Made by a program: the position numbers and the translations under genes. The notes under the pieces are model-generated. The model searched no databases and was not told the DNA's origin. It saw only the letters and a program-made list of their open reading frames with translations. This document shows positions 24,691-33,421 of a stretch of 64,000 nt of DNA, one piece after another. Numbering within the stretch: the stretch's first letter is position 1; each line of letters begins with the position of its first letter. Source of the DNA: Streptomyces xylophagus (GTDB lineage Bacteria > Actinomycetota > Actinomycetes > Streptomycetales > Streptomycetaceae); contig NZ_JNWO01000032.1 of NCBI RefSeq assembly GCF_000716435.1, forward strand, positions 1 through 64,000. The letters are read 5' to 3'.

Positions 24691-25229
24691 CGCCCGACGA
24701 TACGGCCGGCGGCGTGCCGCCCGCGCCGTACCGCGCGCTGGTGGTCACCGCCTCCAACCGGGCGGCCACCGGGGTCTACGAGGACAGGGGTGGCCCGTTG
24801 ATCGCCGCCGGCCTCAAGGGCTTCGGCTTCGCGGTCGAGGGACCGCAAGTGGTCCCCGACGGCGACCCGGTCGAGGCCGCCCTGCGGGCCGCCGTAGCAG
24901 CCGGTTACGACGCCGTCGTCACCACCGGCGGCACCGGCGTCTCGCCCACCGACCGCACCCCCGAGGCGACCCGCGCGGTGATCGACTACGAAGTGCCGGG
25001 CATCGCCGAGGCCATCCGGGCCTTCGGCCGGGAGAAGGTGCCGACCGCGGCTCTTTCCCGGGGCCTGGCCGGAGTCGCCGCGCGTACTCTGATCGTCAAC
25101 CTGCCGGGTTCCACCGGCGGGGTGAAGGACGGCCTCGCCGTCCTGGAACCCCTGCTGGCGCACGCCGTCGACCAGATCCGAGGCGGCGATCACCCCAGAC
25201 CCGCCGACACCAGTGGGGGTGCGAGCTGA
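24687..25229 (+). CDS. mog: Molybdopterin adenylyltransferase-like protein (MogA/MoaB family)
   Basis: A 180-residue single-domain MoCF_biosynth protein. The core motifs are [20 protein letters not shown] (about 17-36), [17 protein letters not shown] (about 80-96) and [12 protein letters not shown] near 150. MogA adenylylates molybdopterin before metal insertion by MoeA, so moaC, mog and glp supply three steps of one pathway. The ATG overlaps the moaC stop (ATGA). Its own TGA overlaps a CTG that appears to start the next gene. Confidence 0.93.
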   Translation: MTPDDTAGGVPPAPYRALVVTASNRAATGVYEDRGGPLIAAGLKGFGFAVEGPQVVPDGDPVEAALRAAVAAGYDAVVTTGGTGVSPTDRTPEATRAVIDYEVPGIAEAIRAFGREKVPTAALSRGLAGVAARTLIVNLPGSTGGVKDGLAVLEPLLAHAVDQIRGGDHPRPADTSGGAS

Positions 25230-25864
25230 ACAGCCCATCCTGGCCCGCCGTGCTGGCGGACGGCGACATCGTCCTGAGGCCGATAAAACTCCGCGACCAG
25301 CGGCCCTGGCGCGAGGTCAACCGACGCAACCGGGACTGGCTGCGCCCCTGGGAGGCGACGATTCCGCCGCCCACGCCCAGCGGGCCGATCGCCCACCGGC
25401 CGACCTACCGGCAGATGGTCCGGCATCTGCGCTCCGAGGCGAACTCGGGCCGGATGCTGCCGTTCGTCATCGAATACCAGGGGCGCCTGGTCGGGCAGTT
25501 GACGGTCGCCGGCATCACCTGGGGCTCGATGTGCTCGGGGCACATCGGTTACTGGGTGGACGAGTCGGTGGCCGGGCGCGGAGTGATGCCGACATCCGTG
25601 GCACTCGTCGTCGACCACTGTTTCCGTGCCGTGGGACTGCACCGCATCGAGGTCTGCATTCGCCCGGAGAACGGCCCCAGCCGTCGGGTCGTCGAGAAAC
25701 TCGGATTCCGTGAGGAGGGGCTCAGGCCCCGTTATCTCCACATCGACGGCGCCTGGCGCGACCACCTCGTCTTCGCGCTCACCGCGGAAGAGGTGCCCGA
25801 GGGGCTGCTGGCCCGGTGGCAGCGGGCACGCTCGCGGAGCACCCCGCACGACAATCCCGCGTAG
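25226..25864 (+). CDS. GNAT family N-acetyltransferase (RimJ-like)
   Basis: A 212-residue acetyltransferase if begun at CTG 25226, which overlaps the mog TGA (CTGA) with GGGGG six bases upstream; the reading [19 protein letters not shown] agrees with homologues I recall starting MNSPSWP. A GTG at 25250 would shorten it by 8 residues and lacks a visible ribosome site. The fold spans about 12-185, with the acetyl-CoA loop near VAGRGVMPTSVA and the RIEVCIRPENGPSRRVVEKLGF motif. RimJ-type enzymes acetylate protein N-termini. The target here is unknown; the position in the glp operon is conserved. Confidence 0.85.
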   Translation: MNSPSWPAVLADGDIVLRPIKLRDQRPWREVNRRNRDWLRPWEATIPPPTPSGPIAHRPTYRQMVRHLRSEANSGRMLPFVIEYQGRLVGQLTVAGITWGSMCSGHIGYWVDESVAGRGVMPTSVALVVDHCFRAVGLHRIEVCIRPENGPSRRVVEKLGFREEGLRPRYLHIDGAWRDHLVFALTAEEVPEGLLARWQRARSRSTPHDNPA

Positions 25865-26016
25865 CCCGGAGGCAGAGAAGTCCCGCAGCCCGGAAATGGA
25901 ATAAGTGTTCGAAAGTGATCGACGGATGACCGTCTTGGGGCAATGAATTCGCCAACTCGGCGGCCTGTTGATCGCATCGGTCACAAAAAAAGCTCGAAAT
26001 ATCAGCCAGATCGTGC

Positions 26017-26021
26017 GACAC
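26017..26021. promoter_or_regulatory. GACAC pentamer upstream of sepX (possible WhiA site)
   Basis: GACAC is the pentamer recognised by the sporulation regulator WhiA in Streptomyces. It lies 52 bp before the sepX start in an AT-richer promoter-like stretch (25975-26020). A five-base match occurs often by chance, so this is suggestive only because sepX is a cell-division gene. Confidence 0.25.
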
Positions 26022-26072
26022 ACCGGCCCAATTGGCAGATGGCCTCACGCAAACCCCTCTACCGTGTGAGGC

Positions 26073-27380
26073 GTGAGCAGCAGCGGCCTCATCTACGCAG
26101 TCATTGTCGGGGCCTGGGCCGCCTACTTGGTGCCGATGTGGCTCCGTAGGCAGGACGAGCTGAACGAGGCCCGTCCGACGGAACGCTTCAGCACCGCCAT
26201 CCGGCTGCTGTCCGGACGGGCGGGAATGGAGCGCCGGTACGCCAAGGACCTGCGGGCGCGCTCCGCCGAGGAGGGGGAGTCCAGCGCCGTCGTGCCGGAC
26301 GTCGTCACCGACTCGGTGGACGTCCGGGCCTTCGCCATGCCCCCGGCCCGTCCCCAGGTGCACGCCCCGGTCCGTCAGCAGAGCCCGGACCGGCCGGAAA
26401 TGGCACGGGAACCGGACCGGCAGGCGGCCCGCGAGTCGGCGCGCGAATCCGCGCGTGAGCCGGTTCGCGAACCGGCGCGCGACCAAGCCCGCGACCAGGC
26501 GACCAAACCGGCACCCCAACAGGCCACCGCCCAGGCGGCCAAGTCCGGCCCGGCGCCCGCGCGTTCGCGCAAGCGCGTCCCGATCCCGCGCCGCACCCCC
26601 GCCGAGGAGGCCGCCGCGGCGCGCGCCCGGCGCGTGAAGGTGCTCGCACGCCGCAGACGTACCACCGTGATGCTCTTCCTCGCCTTCACGCTCGGCGCGA
26701 TCGTCGCGGCGGTCGGCGGACTGACCCTCCTGTGGGCGCCCGGCGTACCGGCGATACTGCTCAGCGGATACATCGCCTACCTGCGCTCCCAGGAACGCCG
26801 CCGCTTCGCCTACCAGATGGACCGGCGCCAGGCCGAGGTCGCCGCGCAGCGACTGCGGGAACGCCAGCCGCGCCGGCGCGCCTCCGTGGACGCCGGGATC
26901 GACGACGCCGAGGAGGGCCCGGAACCGGCGACGGACCCCGGGATGTCCGCGCTCGCCGCCGACCGCCGCGCCCTCGTCGAACAGACCGACCACGCCGAGT
27001 GGGTCGACCAGCAGCGCGAGCGGCAGCGCCGGCCGGGCCAGGGCGACAGCTGGGACCCGGTACCGGTACCGCTGCCGACGTACGTCACCGCGCCCGTCGC
27101 ACCGCGCGCCACGTCCGACGTGGACCTCGGGGCACCCGACGCGTGGAGCTCGGCCCGCTCCAGTTCCGTGGCACCGGAGCAGGAGGCGCAGCCCGCCGCG
27201 CGGGACGCCCACGACGCCCGGGACGAGGACGCGGAGGACCCGTCGGACGACAAACCGGCGGCGGACGGCCGCACCGACGCCCGTCGCGCCGCCTCCGCCC
27301 GACGCGCCCGCGAGCGCGGCCGCACGCCGCTGTTCGACCAGTACGAGGACGGCGAGCGGCCCCGCGCGGCCAACGAGTGA
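26073..27380 (+). CDS. sepX: Divisome membrane protein SepX/GlpR
   Basis: A 435-residue protein with one N-terminal membrane helix (about 5-24, GLIYAVIVGAWAAYLVPMWL), a long charged cytoplasmic region, two central membrane helices (about 198-237) and a charged C-terminal tail. This topology and its place after glp-moaC-mog-GNAT identify SepX, the actinobacterial divisome protein needed for septation in Streptomyces and equal to the Glp receptor GlpR of Corynebacterium. Residues about 111-143 form a degenerate four-residue repeat of the type ARES/AREP/VREP/ARDQ. GTG start. About 208 bp separate it from the GNAT gene, so it has its own promoter. Confidence 0.88.
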   Translation: MSSSGLIYAVIVGAWAAYLVPMWLRRQDELNEARPTERFSTAIRLLSGRAGMERRYAKDLRARSAEEGESSAVVPDVVTDSVDVRAFAMPPARPQVHAPVRQQSPDRPEMAREPDRQAARESARESAREPVREPARDQARDQATKPAPQQATAQAAKSGPAPARSRKRVPIPRRTPAEEAAAARARRVKVLARRRRTTVMLFLAFTLGAIVAAVGGLTLLWAPGVPAILLSGYIAYLRSQERRRFAYQMDRRQAEVAAQRLRERQPRRRASVDAGIDDAEEGPEPATDPGMSALAADRRALVEQTDHAEWVDQQRERQRRPGQGDSWDPVPVPLPTYVTAPVAPRATSDVDLGAPDAWSSARSSSVAPEQEAQPAARDAHDARDEDAEDPSDDKPAADGRTDARRAASARRARERGRTPLFDQYEDGERPRAANE

Positions 27381-27441
27381 CCAGGCAAGGAACGGATTTC
27401 CAAGCACCCTGAGGGGGATGCTAGAGTTTCACTCGTTGCAA

Positions 27442-27515
27442 GGGCCTGTGGCGCAGTCTGGTAGCGCACCTCGTTCGCATCGAGGGGGTCTGGGGTTCAA
27501 ATCCCCACAGGTCCA
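27442..27515 (+). tRNA. tRNA-Ala (anticodon CGC)
   Basis: A full cloverleaf of 74 nt can be drawn: acceptor GGGCCTG pairs with CAGGTCC; anticodon stem CCTCG/CGAGG encloses loop TTCGCAT with anticodon CGC, reading GCG; the T arm contains GGTTCAAAT. Discriminator A at 27515, no encoded CCA. It is followed by a strong terminator. No integrase or att duplication is seen nearby. Confidence 0.95.
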
Positions 27516-27526
27516 CACAGCAACGA

Positions 27527-27558
27527 GATCCCGTCCGATCTTCAGATCGGGCGGGATC
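27527..27558 (+). terminator. Terminator of tRNA-Ala
   Basis: A 15-bp stem (27527-27541 with 27544-27558, one G-T pair), 2-base loop, followed by TTTGTG. It lies 11 bp after the tRNA. Confidence 0.85.
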
Positions 27559-27647
27559 TTTGTGTTCGACGGCGTCTCAGGTATGGCAGGCCCTACCTTC
27601 ACCCCACCCCCTGCACCCATGTCCCCGTAACCACCCCTCCTTCTACG

Positions 27648-28970
27648 GTGATCCGCATGCGTACCGTCTGGCAGGCCCTGGCGCGGCCCCACTTCCTCTG
27701 TTCCGTGTGGCCCTGGCGAGCCGTGCTGTATCTCGGGAGCGGGGCGGTGGCCGGGGTCCTCGTGCTGGTGGTGATGGTGGCCGGGGTGGTCGGCGGGAGT
27801 GTGCTGGCCGTCGTGCTTGTGGGGATACCGCTGCTCGTGCTCACCGCGCTCGCCGGGATACCCGTCGCCGTGGCCGAGCGGTACCGGATGCGGCTCGTCG
27901 ACCGGGAGCCGGTGCCCGGGCCGCACCGGATGCCGGACGAACCGGGGTTGCGCGGCTGGCTGACGACACGGCTGCGGGAGCAGGCGACCTGGCGGGAGTT
28001 GGCGTACACCCTGTTGTTCGCGCTGGTGCTGTGGCCGCTCGACGCGCTCGCGGTCGTCCTCGGGGTCGGTGTGCCGTTGGCTCTGCTGGGGACACCCGCG
28101 CTGATGGGTGACGGTGAGGTGAAGGTGCTCAAGGTGTGGACGGTGACGAGTTGGCCGTCCGCCGTCGGGGTCGCCCTGCTCGGGCTCGTGCTGTTGGGGC
28201 CAGGGCTGTACGCCCTCGGGGTCGTGGCCGGGGTCCGGGTCGAGTCGGCTCGGCTTCTGCTGGCGGCCGGGGAACGGGACTTGGGGCGGCGGGTCGTCGA
28301 ACTGGCCCGGTCCCGGGGGCGGTTGGTGGACGCCTTCGAGGCCGAGCGGCGGCGGATCGAGCGCGACCTGCACGACGGCGCCCAACAGCGGCTCGTCGCC
28401 CTCACCGTGACGCTCGGTCTGGCCCGCCTCGACGCCCCGCCCGGCCCCCTCGCCGACCAGCTCGCCAAGGCCCACGACGAGGCCGGGCGGGCACTCGCCG
28501 AGCTGCGCGAGCTGATCCACGGCATCCACCCCCAAGTACTCGTGGACTACGGCCTCGAAGCCGCCGTCGCGGACGCGGCCGACCGCAGTGCCGTGCCCGT
28601 GGATCTCGAACTGGAGCTGCCCGGGCGGCTTCCGCCGGCCGTCGAGGCCACCGCCTACTTCGTCGTCTGCGAGGCCCTCGCCAACGTCGACCGGCACAGC
28701 GGAGCCGCGCGGGCGAGGGTGCGGGGCGGACACCGGGACGGGCGGCTGGTGTTGGAGGTGCGGGACGACGGGTGCGGGGGCGCGGACGCCGGGCGGGGGA
28801 GCGGCCTGACCGGGCTCGGGGACCGATTGTCAGTGCTGGATGGGAGACTTTCCGTGTCGAGCCCGGTGGGGGGTCCGACGGTTCTGCGGGTGGACATTCC
28901 GTGCGGTGCGTGGGCCGACGGAAGCGGTTCGGGTGAGGGCGAGAAGGGCTCGGGGAGACGGGGGGACTGA
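27648..28970 (+). CDS. Sensor histidine kinase, NarL/DesK type
   Basis: A 440-residue membrane kinase with four or so hydrophobic segments (about 26-48, 51-75, 118-150, 172-196), a HisKA_3 dimerisation domain with phospho-acceptor His242 in [16 protein letters not shown], and a C-terminal HATPase domain ([13 protein letters not shown] near 335 and [21 protein letters not shown]). There is no obvious extracytoplasmic sensor domain, so it may sense within the membrane. It overlaps the response regulator gene by ATGA-type coupling. GTG 27648 or ATG 27657 may be the start. The signal is unknown. Confidence 0.9.
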   Translation: MIRMRTVWQALARPHFLCSVWPWRAVLYLGSGAVAGVLVLVVMVAGVVGGSVLAVVLVGIPLLVLTALAGIPVAVAERYRMRLVDREPVPGPHRMPDEPGLRGWLTTRLREQATWRELAYTLLFALVLWPLDALAVVLGVGVPLALLGTPALMGDGEVKVLKVWTVTSWPSAVGVALLGLVLLGPGLYALGVVAGVRVESARLLLAAGERDLGRRVVELARSRGRLVDAFEAERRRIERDLHDGAQQRLVALTVTLGLARLDAPPGPLADQLAKAHDEAGRALAELRELIHGIHPQVLVDYGLEAAVADAADRSAVPVDLELELPGRLPPAVEATAYFVVCEALANVDRHSGAARARVRGGHRDGRLVLEVRDDGCGGADAGRGSGLTGLGDRLSVLDGRLSVSSPVGGPTVLRVDIPCGAWADGSGSGEGEKGSGRRGD

Positions 28971-29641
28971 TGGACCGGCAGCTGGAGCGCGAGCAGGCGT
29001 TGCGCGTCGTGCTGGCCGAGGACAGTGTGCTGCTGCGGGACGGGATCGTCGCGCTGCTCACCCGGTTCGGGCACAAGGTGGTGGCCGCGGTCGGGGACGC
29101 GGACGCGCTGGTGGACGCGGTCGCCGAGCACGCGCCCGACATCGTGGTGACGGACGTGCGGATGCCGCCGGGATTCCAGGACGAGGGACTGCACGCGGCG
29201 GTCCGGCTGCGCGCGGAGCGGCCCGCGCTGCCGGTGCTCGTGCTCAGCCAGTACGTGCAGCGGACCTACGCGGCCGAGCTCCTCGACTCCGGTGACGGGA
29301 CCGGCGTCGGCTATCTCCTCAAGGACCGGGTCGGCCAGGTCGAGGAGTTCGTGGACGCGCTCTGCGAGGTCGCGGCCGGGGGCACCGTCGTGGACCCGGA
29401 AGTCGTACGGCAGTTGCTGCGCCGGCGCCGGGATCCGCTGGCGCGGCTGACCCCGCGTGAGCGGGAGGTGCTCGGGCTGGTCGCGCAGGGGCGGTCCAAC
29501 GGCGCGATAGCCCGCGAGCTGGTGGTCACCGAGGCCGCCGTCGGCAAGCACATAGGCAGCATCCTCGCCAAGCTGGATCTGCCGCCCGCGGACGACGTGC
29601 ACCGCAGGGTGCTGGCCGTGCTCGCCTACCTGAGGAGTTGA
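28970..29641 (+). CDS. LuxR/NarL-type response regulator
   Basis: A 223-residue regulator with a receiver domain (about 10-130; acidic pocket EDS at 17-19, phospho-acceptor Asp62 in VVTDVRMPP, conserved Lys in LLKDR near 108) and a GerE HTH (about 150-215, [20 protein letters not shown]). It is the cognate partner of the preceding kinase, whose stop it overlaps. Targets are unknown; no adjacent transporter points to them. Confidence 0.93.
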   Translation: MDRQLEREQALRVVLAEDSVLLRDGIVALLTRFGHKVVAAVGDADALVDAVAEHAPDIVVTDVRMPPGFQDEGLHAAVRLRAERPALPVLVLSQYVQRTYAAELLDSGDGTGVGYLLKDRVGQVEEFVDALCEVAAGGTVVDPEVVRQLLRRRRDPLARLTPREREVLGLVAQGRSNGAIARELVVTEAAVGKHIGSILAKLDLPPADDVHRRVLAVLAYLRS

Positions 29642-29663
29642 CCGCCGGGCAGGATCGAAGAGG

Positions 29664-30140
29664 TCACAGTGTCTTCGCGAAGCACCGGCTGTCCTGGTGG
29701 AAGCGGTAGTAGCCGAACTTCACGCAGGGCTCGTAGCCGCTGGACGTGTAGAGGGCGATGGCCTCCGGCTGCTTGGTGCCGGTCTCCAGGACCATGCGGG
29801 TACGGCCGGCCGCGCGGGCGTCGTCCTCCAAGGTGGCCAGCATGCAGCGGGCCAGGCCCAGGCCGCGCGCCTGCTCGATCACGTACATGCGCTTGAGTTC
29901 GGCGTCGCCGTCCTCGTTGCCCTCGCCGTTCGCGTCCTGGGCGCGCCAGCCGCCGGTGGCGACGGGGTCGTCGTTGTCGTCGTACGCGATCAGGTAGACG
30001 CCGTTCGGGGGGTCGAAGTCCGAGGGTTCCAGGGTCGTGGCGTCGCCGCCGTCGCCGTAGCGGACGTGATACTCCGCCTGGACCTGGTCGTTCAGCTTCA
30101 CGGCGTCGGGGTGGTCGAAAGGAACGGGACGTATATTCAT
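29664..30140 (-). CDS. GNAT family N-acetyltransferase
   Basis: A 158-residue acetyltransferase, MNIRPVPFDHPDAVKLNDQV to FHQDSRCFAKTL. Motif A, RGLGLARCMLATLEDDARA (about 100-118), binds acetyl-CoA, followed by ETGTKQPEAIALYTSSGYEP. The substrate is unknown. It converges on the response regulator gene and is divergent from exonuclease III with a 69-bp gap holding TTCA-TGC-TGAA around its start codon. Confidence 0.88.
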   Translation of the reverse strand: MNIRPVPFDHPDAVKLNDQVQAEYHVRYGDGGDATTLEPSDFDPPNGVYLIAYDDNDDPVATGGWRAQDANGEGNEDGDAELKRMYVIEQARGLGLARCMLATLEDDARAAGRTRMVLETGTKQPEAIALYTSSGYEPCVKFGYYRFHQDSRCFAKTL

Positions 30141-30209
30141 GCTGAAAATCGTATGCCTACTCGTGAGGGGGTCTCCGGACTCTGTCCAGTGTGCCGGTAT
30201 CGTGCCGGA

Positions 30210-31013
30210 GTGCTCACTGTGACCTCTGCCAATGTGAACGGACTGCGGGCCGCCGCGAAGAAGGGCTTCGTGGAGTGGCTCGCCGGGACCTCCGCCGATG
30301 TGCTCTGCCTCCAGGAGGTGCGAGCCGAGCCGCAGCAGCTGCCGGAGCACGTCCGCGCTCCCGACGGCTGGCATGTCGTGCACGCGCCGGCCGCCGCCAA
30401 GGGGCGCGCGGGCGTCTCCCTCTACACCCGCCGCGAGCCGGACCGCGTCCAGGTCGGCTTCGGGTCGGCCGAGTTCGACGGGAGCGGCCGGTACGTCGAG
30501 GCCGACCTCCCCGGTGTCACGGTCGCGAGCCTCTACCTGCCCTCCGGCGAGGTCGGCACCGAGCGGCAGGACGAGAAGGTCCGCTTCATGGACGAGTTCC
30601 TCACCTATCTGAAGGACCTGCGCACGCGGGCCGCCGCCGACGGTCGCGAGGTCGTCGTCTGCGGCGACTGGAACATCGCCCACCAGCCGGCCGACCTCAA
30701 GAACTGGCGCGGCAACCAGAAGAGCTCCGGGTTCCTGCCAGAGGAGCGCGCGTGGCTGAGCCGGGTCTTCGACGCGGAGGACGGGGCGTACGTCGACGTC
30801 GTACGGGCCCTGCATCCGGACGTGGAGGGGCCGTACTCGTGGTGGTCGTACCGGGGGCGGGCGTTCGACAACGACACCGGCTGGCGCATCGACTATCACG
30901 TGACGACACCCGGCCTCGCCGCCAAGGCGGTCAAGGGGTACGTCGAGCGGGCGGCGACGCATGACGAGCGGTGGTCGGACCATGCGCCCGTGACGGTGGT
31001 CTACGACCTCTGA
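30210..31013 (+). CDS. xth: Exodeoxyribonuclease III
   Basis: A 267-residue Mg2+-dependent AP endonuclease/3'-5' exonuclease of base-excision repair. The catalytic signatures are in order: TSANVNGLRAA (N-terminal), VLCLQEVRA (metal-binding Glu), VVCGDWNIAH near 152-161, RIDYHV and WSDHAPV at the C-terminus. The start is GTG at 30210; the frame extends further upstream but the conserved ExoIII N-terminus begins here. Single gene, convergent with the MerR gene; small direct repeats lie between their stops. Confidence 0.93.
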   Translation: MLTVTSANVNGLRAAAKKGFVEWLAGTSADVLCLQEVRAEPQQLPEHVRAPDGWHVVHAPAAAKGRAGVSLYTRREPDRVQVGFGSAEFDGSGRYVEADLPGVTVASLYLPSGEVGTERQDEKVRFMDEFLTYLKDLRTRAAADGREVVVCGDWNIAHQPADLKNWRGNQKSSGFLPEERAWLSRVFDAEDGAYVDVVRALHPDVEGPYSWWSYRGRAFDNDTGWRIDYHVTTPGLAAKAVKGYVERAATHDERWSDHAPVTVVYDL

Positions 31014-31045
31014 GGTCCCATGGTCCGAGGTCCCATGGCGGTGGT

Positions 31046-31732
31046 CTACGACCGCTGGGGGGCTTGGCCGTCCTGTTGTATCCGCCGGTCCATCGCCAGC
31101 GACAGCTCCGCCTCCACGACGCTCTTCGCCAGCGGTCGCAGTCGCTGCAGGTCCTCCGGCGTGCGGCCGCCCTGTGCCAGCACCAGGTCGGTGAAGAGGT
31201 CCGCGAGGGACTCCGTGTGTTCGCGCACCCGGCGCCCCGCGCTGAGGACGTCGGCCAGGGGGATGCCCTCGCGGACCAGTGCGGCCGTGACGTCGAGGAG
31301 GCGGCGGCTGATGTGGACGATCTCGCCGCCGTCGGTGCCGAGGTAGCCGAGTTCGAGTGAGGCGGCGAAGTTCTCCGGGGTGGCCTGGTCGCCGAAGTAG
31401 TCGGCGAGGGCCTCCGGGGTGAGCCGGACCGGCGTCTCCTCGGTCGGCGCGCCCAGCCCCAGCAGCTCGCCCACGTTGCGGCCGTGGTCGAAGGCCTCCG
31501 CCAGTTCCGCGATGCCGTTGAGGGTGTGGCCGCGCTCCAGCAGCGCCGAGATCGTGCGCAGACGGGCCAGGTGGGTCTCGTCGTACCAGGCGATACGGCC
31601 CTCGCGGCGGGGCGGCTGGATGAGTTTGCGTTCGCGGTAGAAGCGCAGGGTGCGCAGCGTGATGCCGGCCTGCTCGGCCAGTTCCTCCATGCGGTACTCG
31701 CGCTTCTCCGCCTGTTCTGCCTTCTCCGCCAC
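31046..31732 (-). CDS. MerR family transcriptional regulator
   Basis: A 228-residue regulator with an N-terminal MerR HTH (about 12-82; YRMEELAEQAGITLRTLRFY, LARLRTISALLERGHTLNGI) and a long C-terminal helical part (about 110-215) without the metal-binding Cys residues of metalloregulators. It probably senses an organic ligand. GTG start at 31732. It is divergent from the monooxygenase-hydrolase-SDR operon, separated by 132 bp that include a perfect palindrome at 31817-31834, so it very likely controls that operon. Confidence 0.9.
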   Translation of the reverse strand: MAEKAEQAEKREYRMEELAEQAGITLRTLRFYRERKLIQPPRREGRIAWYDETHLARLRTISALLERGHTLNGIAELAEAFDHGRNVGELLGLGAPTEETPVRLTPEALADYFGDQATPENFAASLELGYLGTDGGEIVHISRRLLDVTAALVREGIPLADVLSAGRRVREHTESLADLFTDLVLAQGGRTPEDLQRLRPLAKSVVEAELSLAMDRRIQQDGQAPQRS

Positions 31733-31816
31733 GCCCGCACCTTACGTCGTACCCTCGGTAACTTTCCTCGTCCCGCCCCCTACCCATGAGTACGGAGCTG
31801 CTCTACCCTCCGATTG

Positions 31817-31834
31817 CGCCAGTGTTCACTGGCG
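31817..31834. promoter_or_regulatory. 18-bp palindrome between merR-type gene and the monooxygenase operon
   Basis: CGCCAGTG and CACTGGCG are perfect inverted arms with TT between. It lies 31 bp before the monooxygenase start and is the best candidate operator for the divergent MerR regulator. Confidence 0.5.
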
Positions 31835-31864
31835 TGGTCGCATGGTCGTATGGAAGGGCACGGG

Positions 31865-33421
31865 ATGACCGAACACGAGCATGTGCGGGTGGCGGTGATC
31901 GGGTCCGGGTTCGGGGGGCTGGGGGCCGCGGTGCGATTGCGGCGCGAGGGCGTCACCGACTTCGTCGTCCTGGAGCGCTCCGACAGCGTGGGCGGGACCT
32001 GGCGGGACAACAGCTATCCCGGGTGCGCCTGCGACGTACCGTCCCATCTGTACTCGTTCTCCTTCGCGCCGAACGCCGACTGGCCGCGCACCTTCTCCGG
32101 GCAGGAGCACATCCGCGCGTATCTGGAGAACGTCGCCGACGTCTTCCGGCTCCGGTCGCACATCCGCTTCAACTCCGAGGTCAAGATGATGACTTGGGAC
32201 GCGGAGCGGCTGCGGTGGGACATCGAGACTACCGGCGGTTCGTACTCGGCCGACCTCGTCGTCTCCGCCACCGGGCCGCTCTCCGACCCCAAGATCCCGG
32301 ACGTCCCGGGGCTCGACTCCTTCCCCGGCGAGGTCTTCCACTCCGCCCGCTGGGACCACGACTACGACCTGCGCGGCAAGCGCGTCGCCGTGGTCGGCAC
32401 CGGCGCCTCCGCGATCCAGATCGTGCCGTCGATCCAGCCCGAGGTGGAACGCCTCACCCTCTTCCAGCGGACCCCGCCCTGGGTGATGCCGCGCGTCGAC
32501 CGCCCCATCAGCGGCGCCGAACGCGCCCTGCACCGCGCGCTGCCCTTCACCACCAAGGCCCGGCGCGGACTCCTGTGGGGCATAAGGGAGTTGCAGACCC
32601 AGGCGTTCACCAAGCGGCCCAACGAGCTTGTCCTGGTGGAGCAGTTGGCCAAGCGGAACATGGCCCGCTCCATCAAGGACCCGGCCCTGCGCGCCAAACT
32701 CACCCCCGACTACCGCATCGGCTGCAAGCGCATCCTGCTGTCGAGTGCCTACTATCCGGCGCTCGCTCAGCCCAATGTCGACGTCGTGGCGAGCGGGTTG
32801 AGCGAGATCCGCGGTTCGACGGTCGTCGCCGCCGACGGGACTTCCGCCGAGGTCGACGCGATCGTCTTCGGTACGGGTTTCCACGTCACGGACATGCCGA
32901 TCACCGAGCGGGTCGTCGGCGTGGACGGGCGGTTGCTCGCCGAGGCGTGGCAGGGCGGTATGCAGGCCCTGCGGGGCGCGTCCGCGGCCGGCTTCCCGAA
33001 CTGGATGACCATCGTCGGGCCCAACACCGGCCTCGGGACCTCCTCCATGATCCTCATGATCGAGTCCCAGCTGAACTACATGGCGGACTTCGTACGGCAG
33101 TTGGACGTGCTCGGCGGCCGTGTCGCCCTCGACGCCCGGCCCGGCGCGGTGAGTTCCTGGAACCGGCGCGTGCAGGAACGGATGACGCGGACCGTGTGGA
33201 ACACCGGTGGCTGCACCAGCTGGTACCTCGACGCGAGTGGCCGCAACACCACGATCTGGCCCGGTACGACGACCGAGTTCCGCAAGGCCACCCGGCGCGT
33301 GGACCTCTCGGAGTACGAGGTCGTGCGAGCGCGGGCCAAGAAGAAGGCCGAGACGGAGACCGAGACGGAGACCGAGATAGAGACCGAGATAGAGACCGAG
33401 ACCGAGGTGGCGAGCGCATGA
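31865..33421 (+). CDS. Flavin-containing monooxygenase, Baeyer-Villiger type
   Basis: A 518-residue FAD/NADPH enzyme that would insert oxygen into ketones or oxidise heteroatoms. First Rossmann motif GSGFGGLG (13-20), the Baeyer-Villiger fingerprint FPGEVFHSARW at 153-163 (FxGxxxHxxxW), and second Rossmann motif GTGASAIQ (178-185). The gene order monooxygenase-hydrolase-SDR resembles the mymA operon of Mycobacterium tuberculosis. The C-terminus carries an odd low-complexity tail of alternating Glu and Thr (about 495-514), encoded by a GAGACC/GAGACG/GAGATA hexamer repeat. ATG at 31865 has GAAGGGCACGG upstream. Confidence 0.92.
   Translation: MTEHEHVRVAVIGSGFGGLGAAVRLRREGVTDFVVLERSDSVGGTWRDNSYPGCACDVPSHLYSFSFAPNADWPRTFSGQEHIRAYLENVADVFRLRSHIRFNSEVKMMTWDAERLRWDIETTGGSYSADLVVSATGPLSDPKIPDVPGLDSFPGEVFHSARWDHDYDLRGKRVAVVGTGASAIQIVPSIQPEVERLTLFQRTPPWVMPRVDRPISGAERALHRALPFTTKARRGLLWGIRELQTQAFTKRPNELVLVEQLAKRNMARSIKDPALRAKLTPDYRIGCKRILLSSAYYPALAQPNVDVVASGLSEIRGSTVVAADGTSAEVDAIVFGTGFHVTDMPITERVVGVDGRLLAEAWQGGMQALRGASAAGFPNWMTIVGPNTGLGTSSMILMIESQLNYMADFVRQLDVLGGRVALDARPGAVSSWNRRVQERMTRTVWNTGGCTSWYLDASGRNTTIWPGTTTEFRKATRRVDLSEYEVVRARAKKKAETETETETEIETEIETETEVASA

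Noticed and set aside
27442..27600. tRNA-Ala as an integration site of a mobile element
   Set aside because: No integrase, no repeated tRNA 3' end, and typical core genes follow directly.
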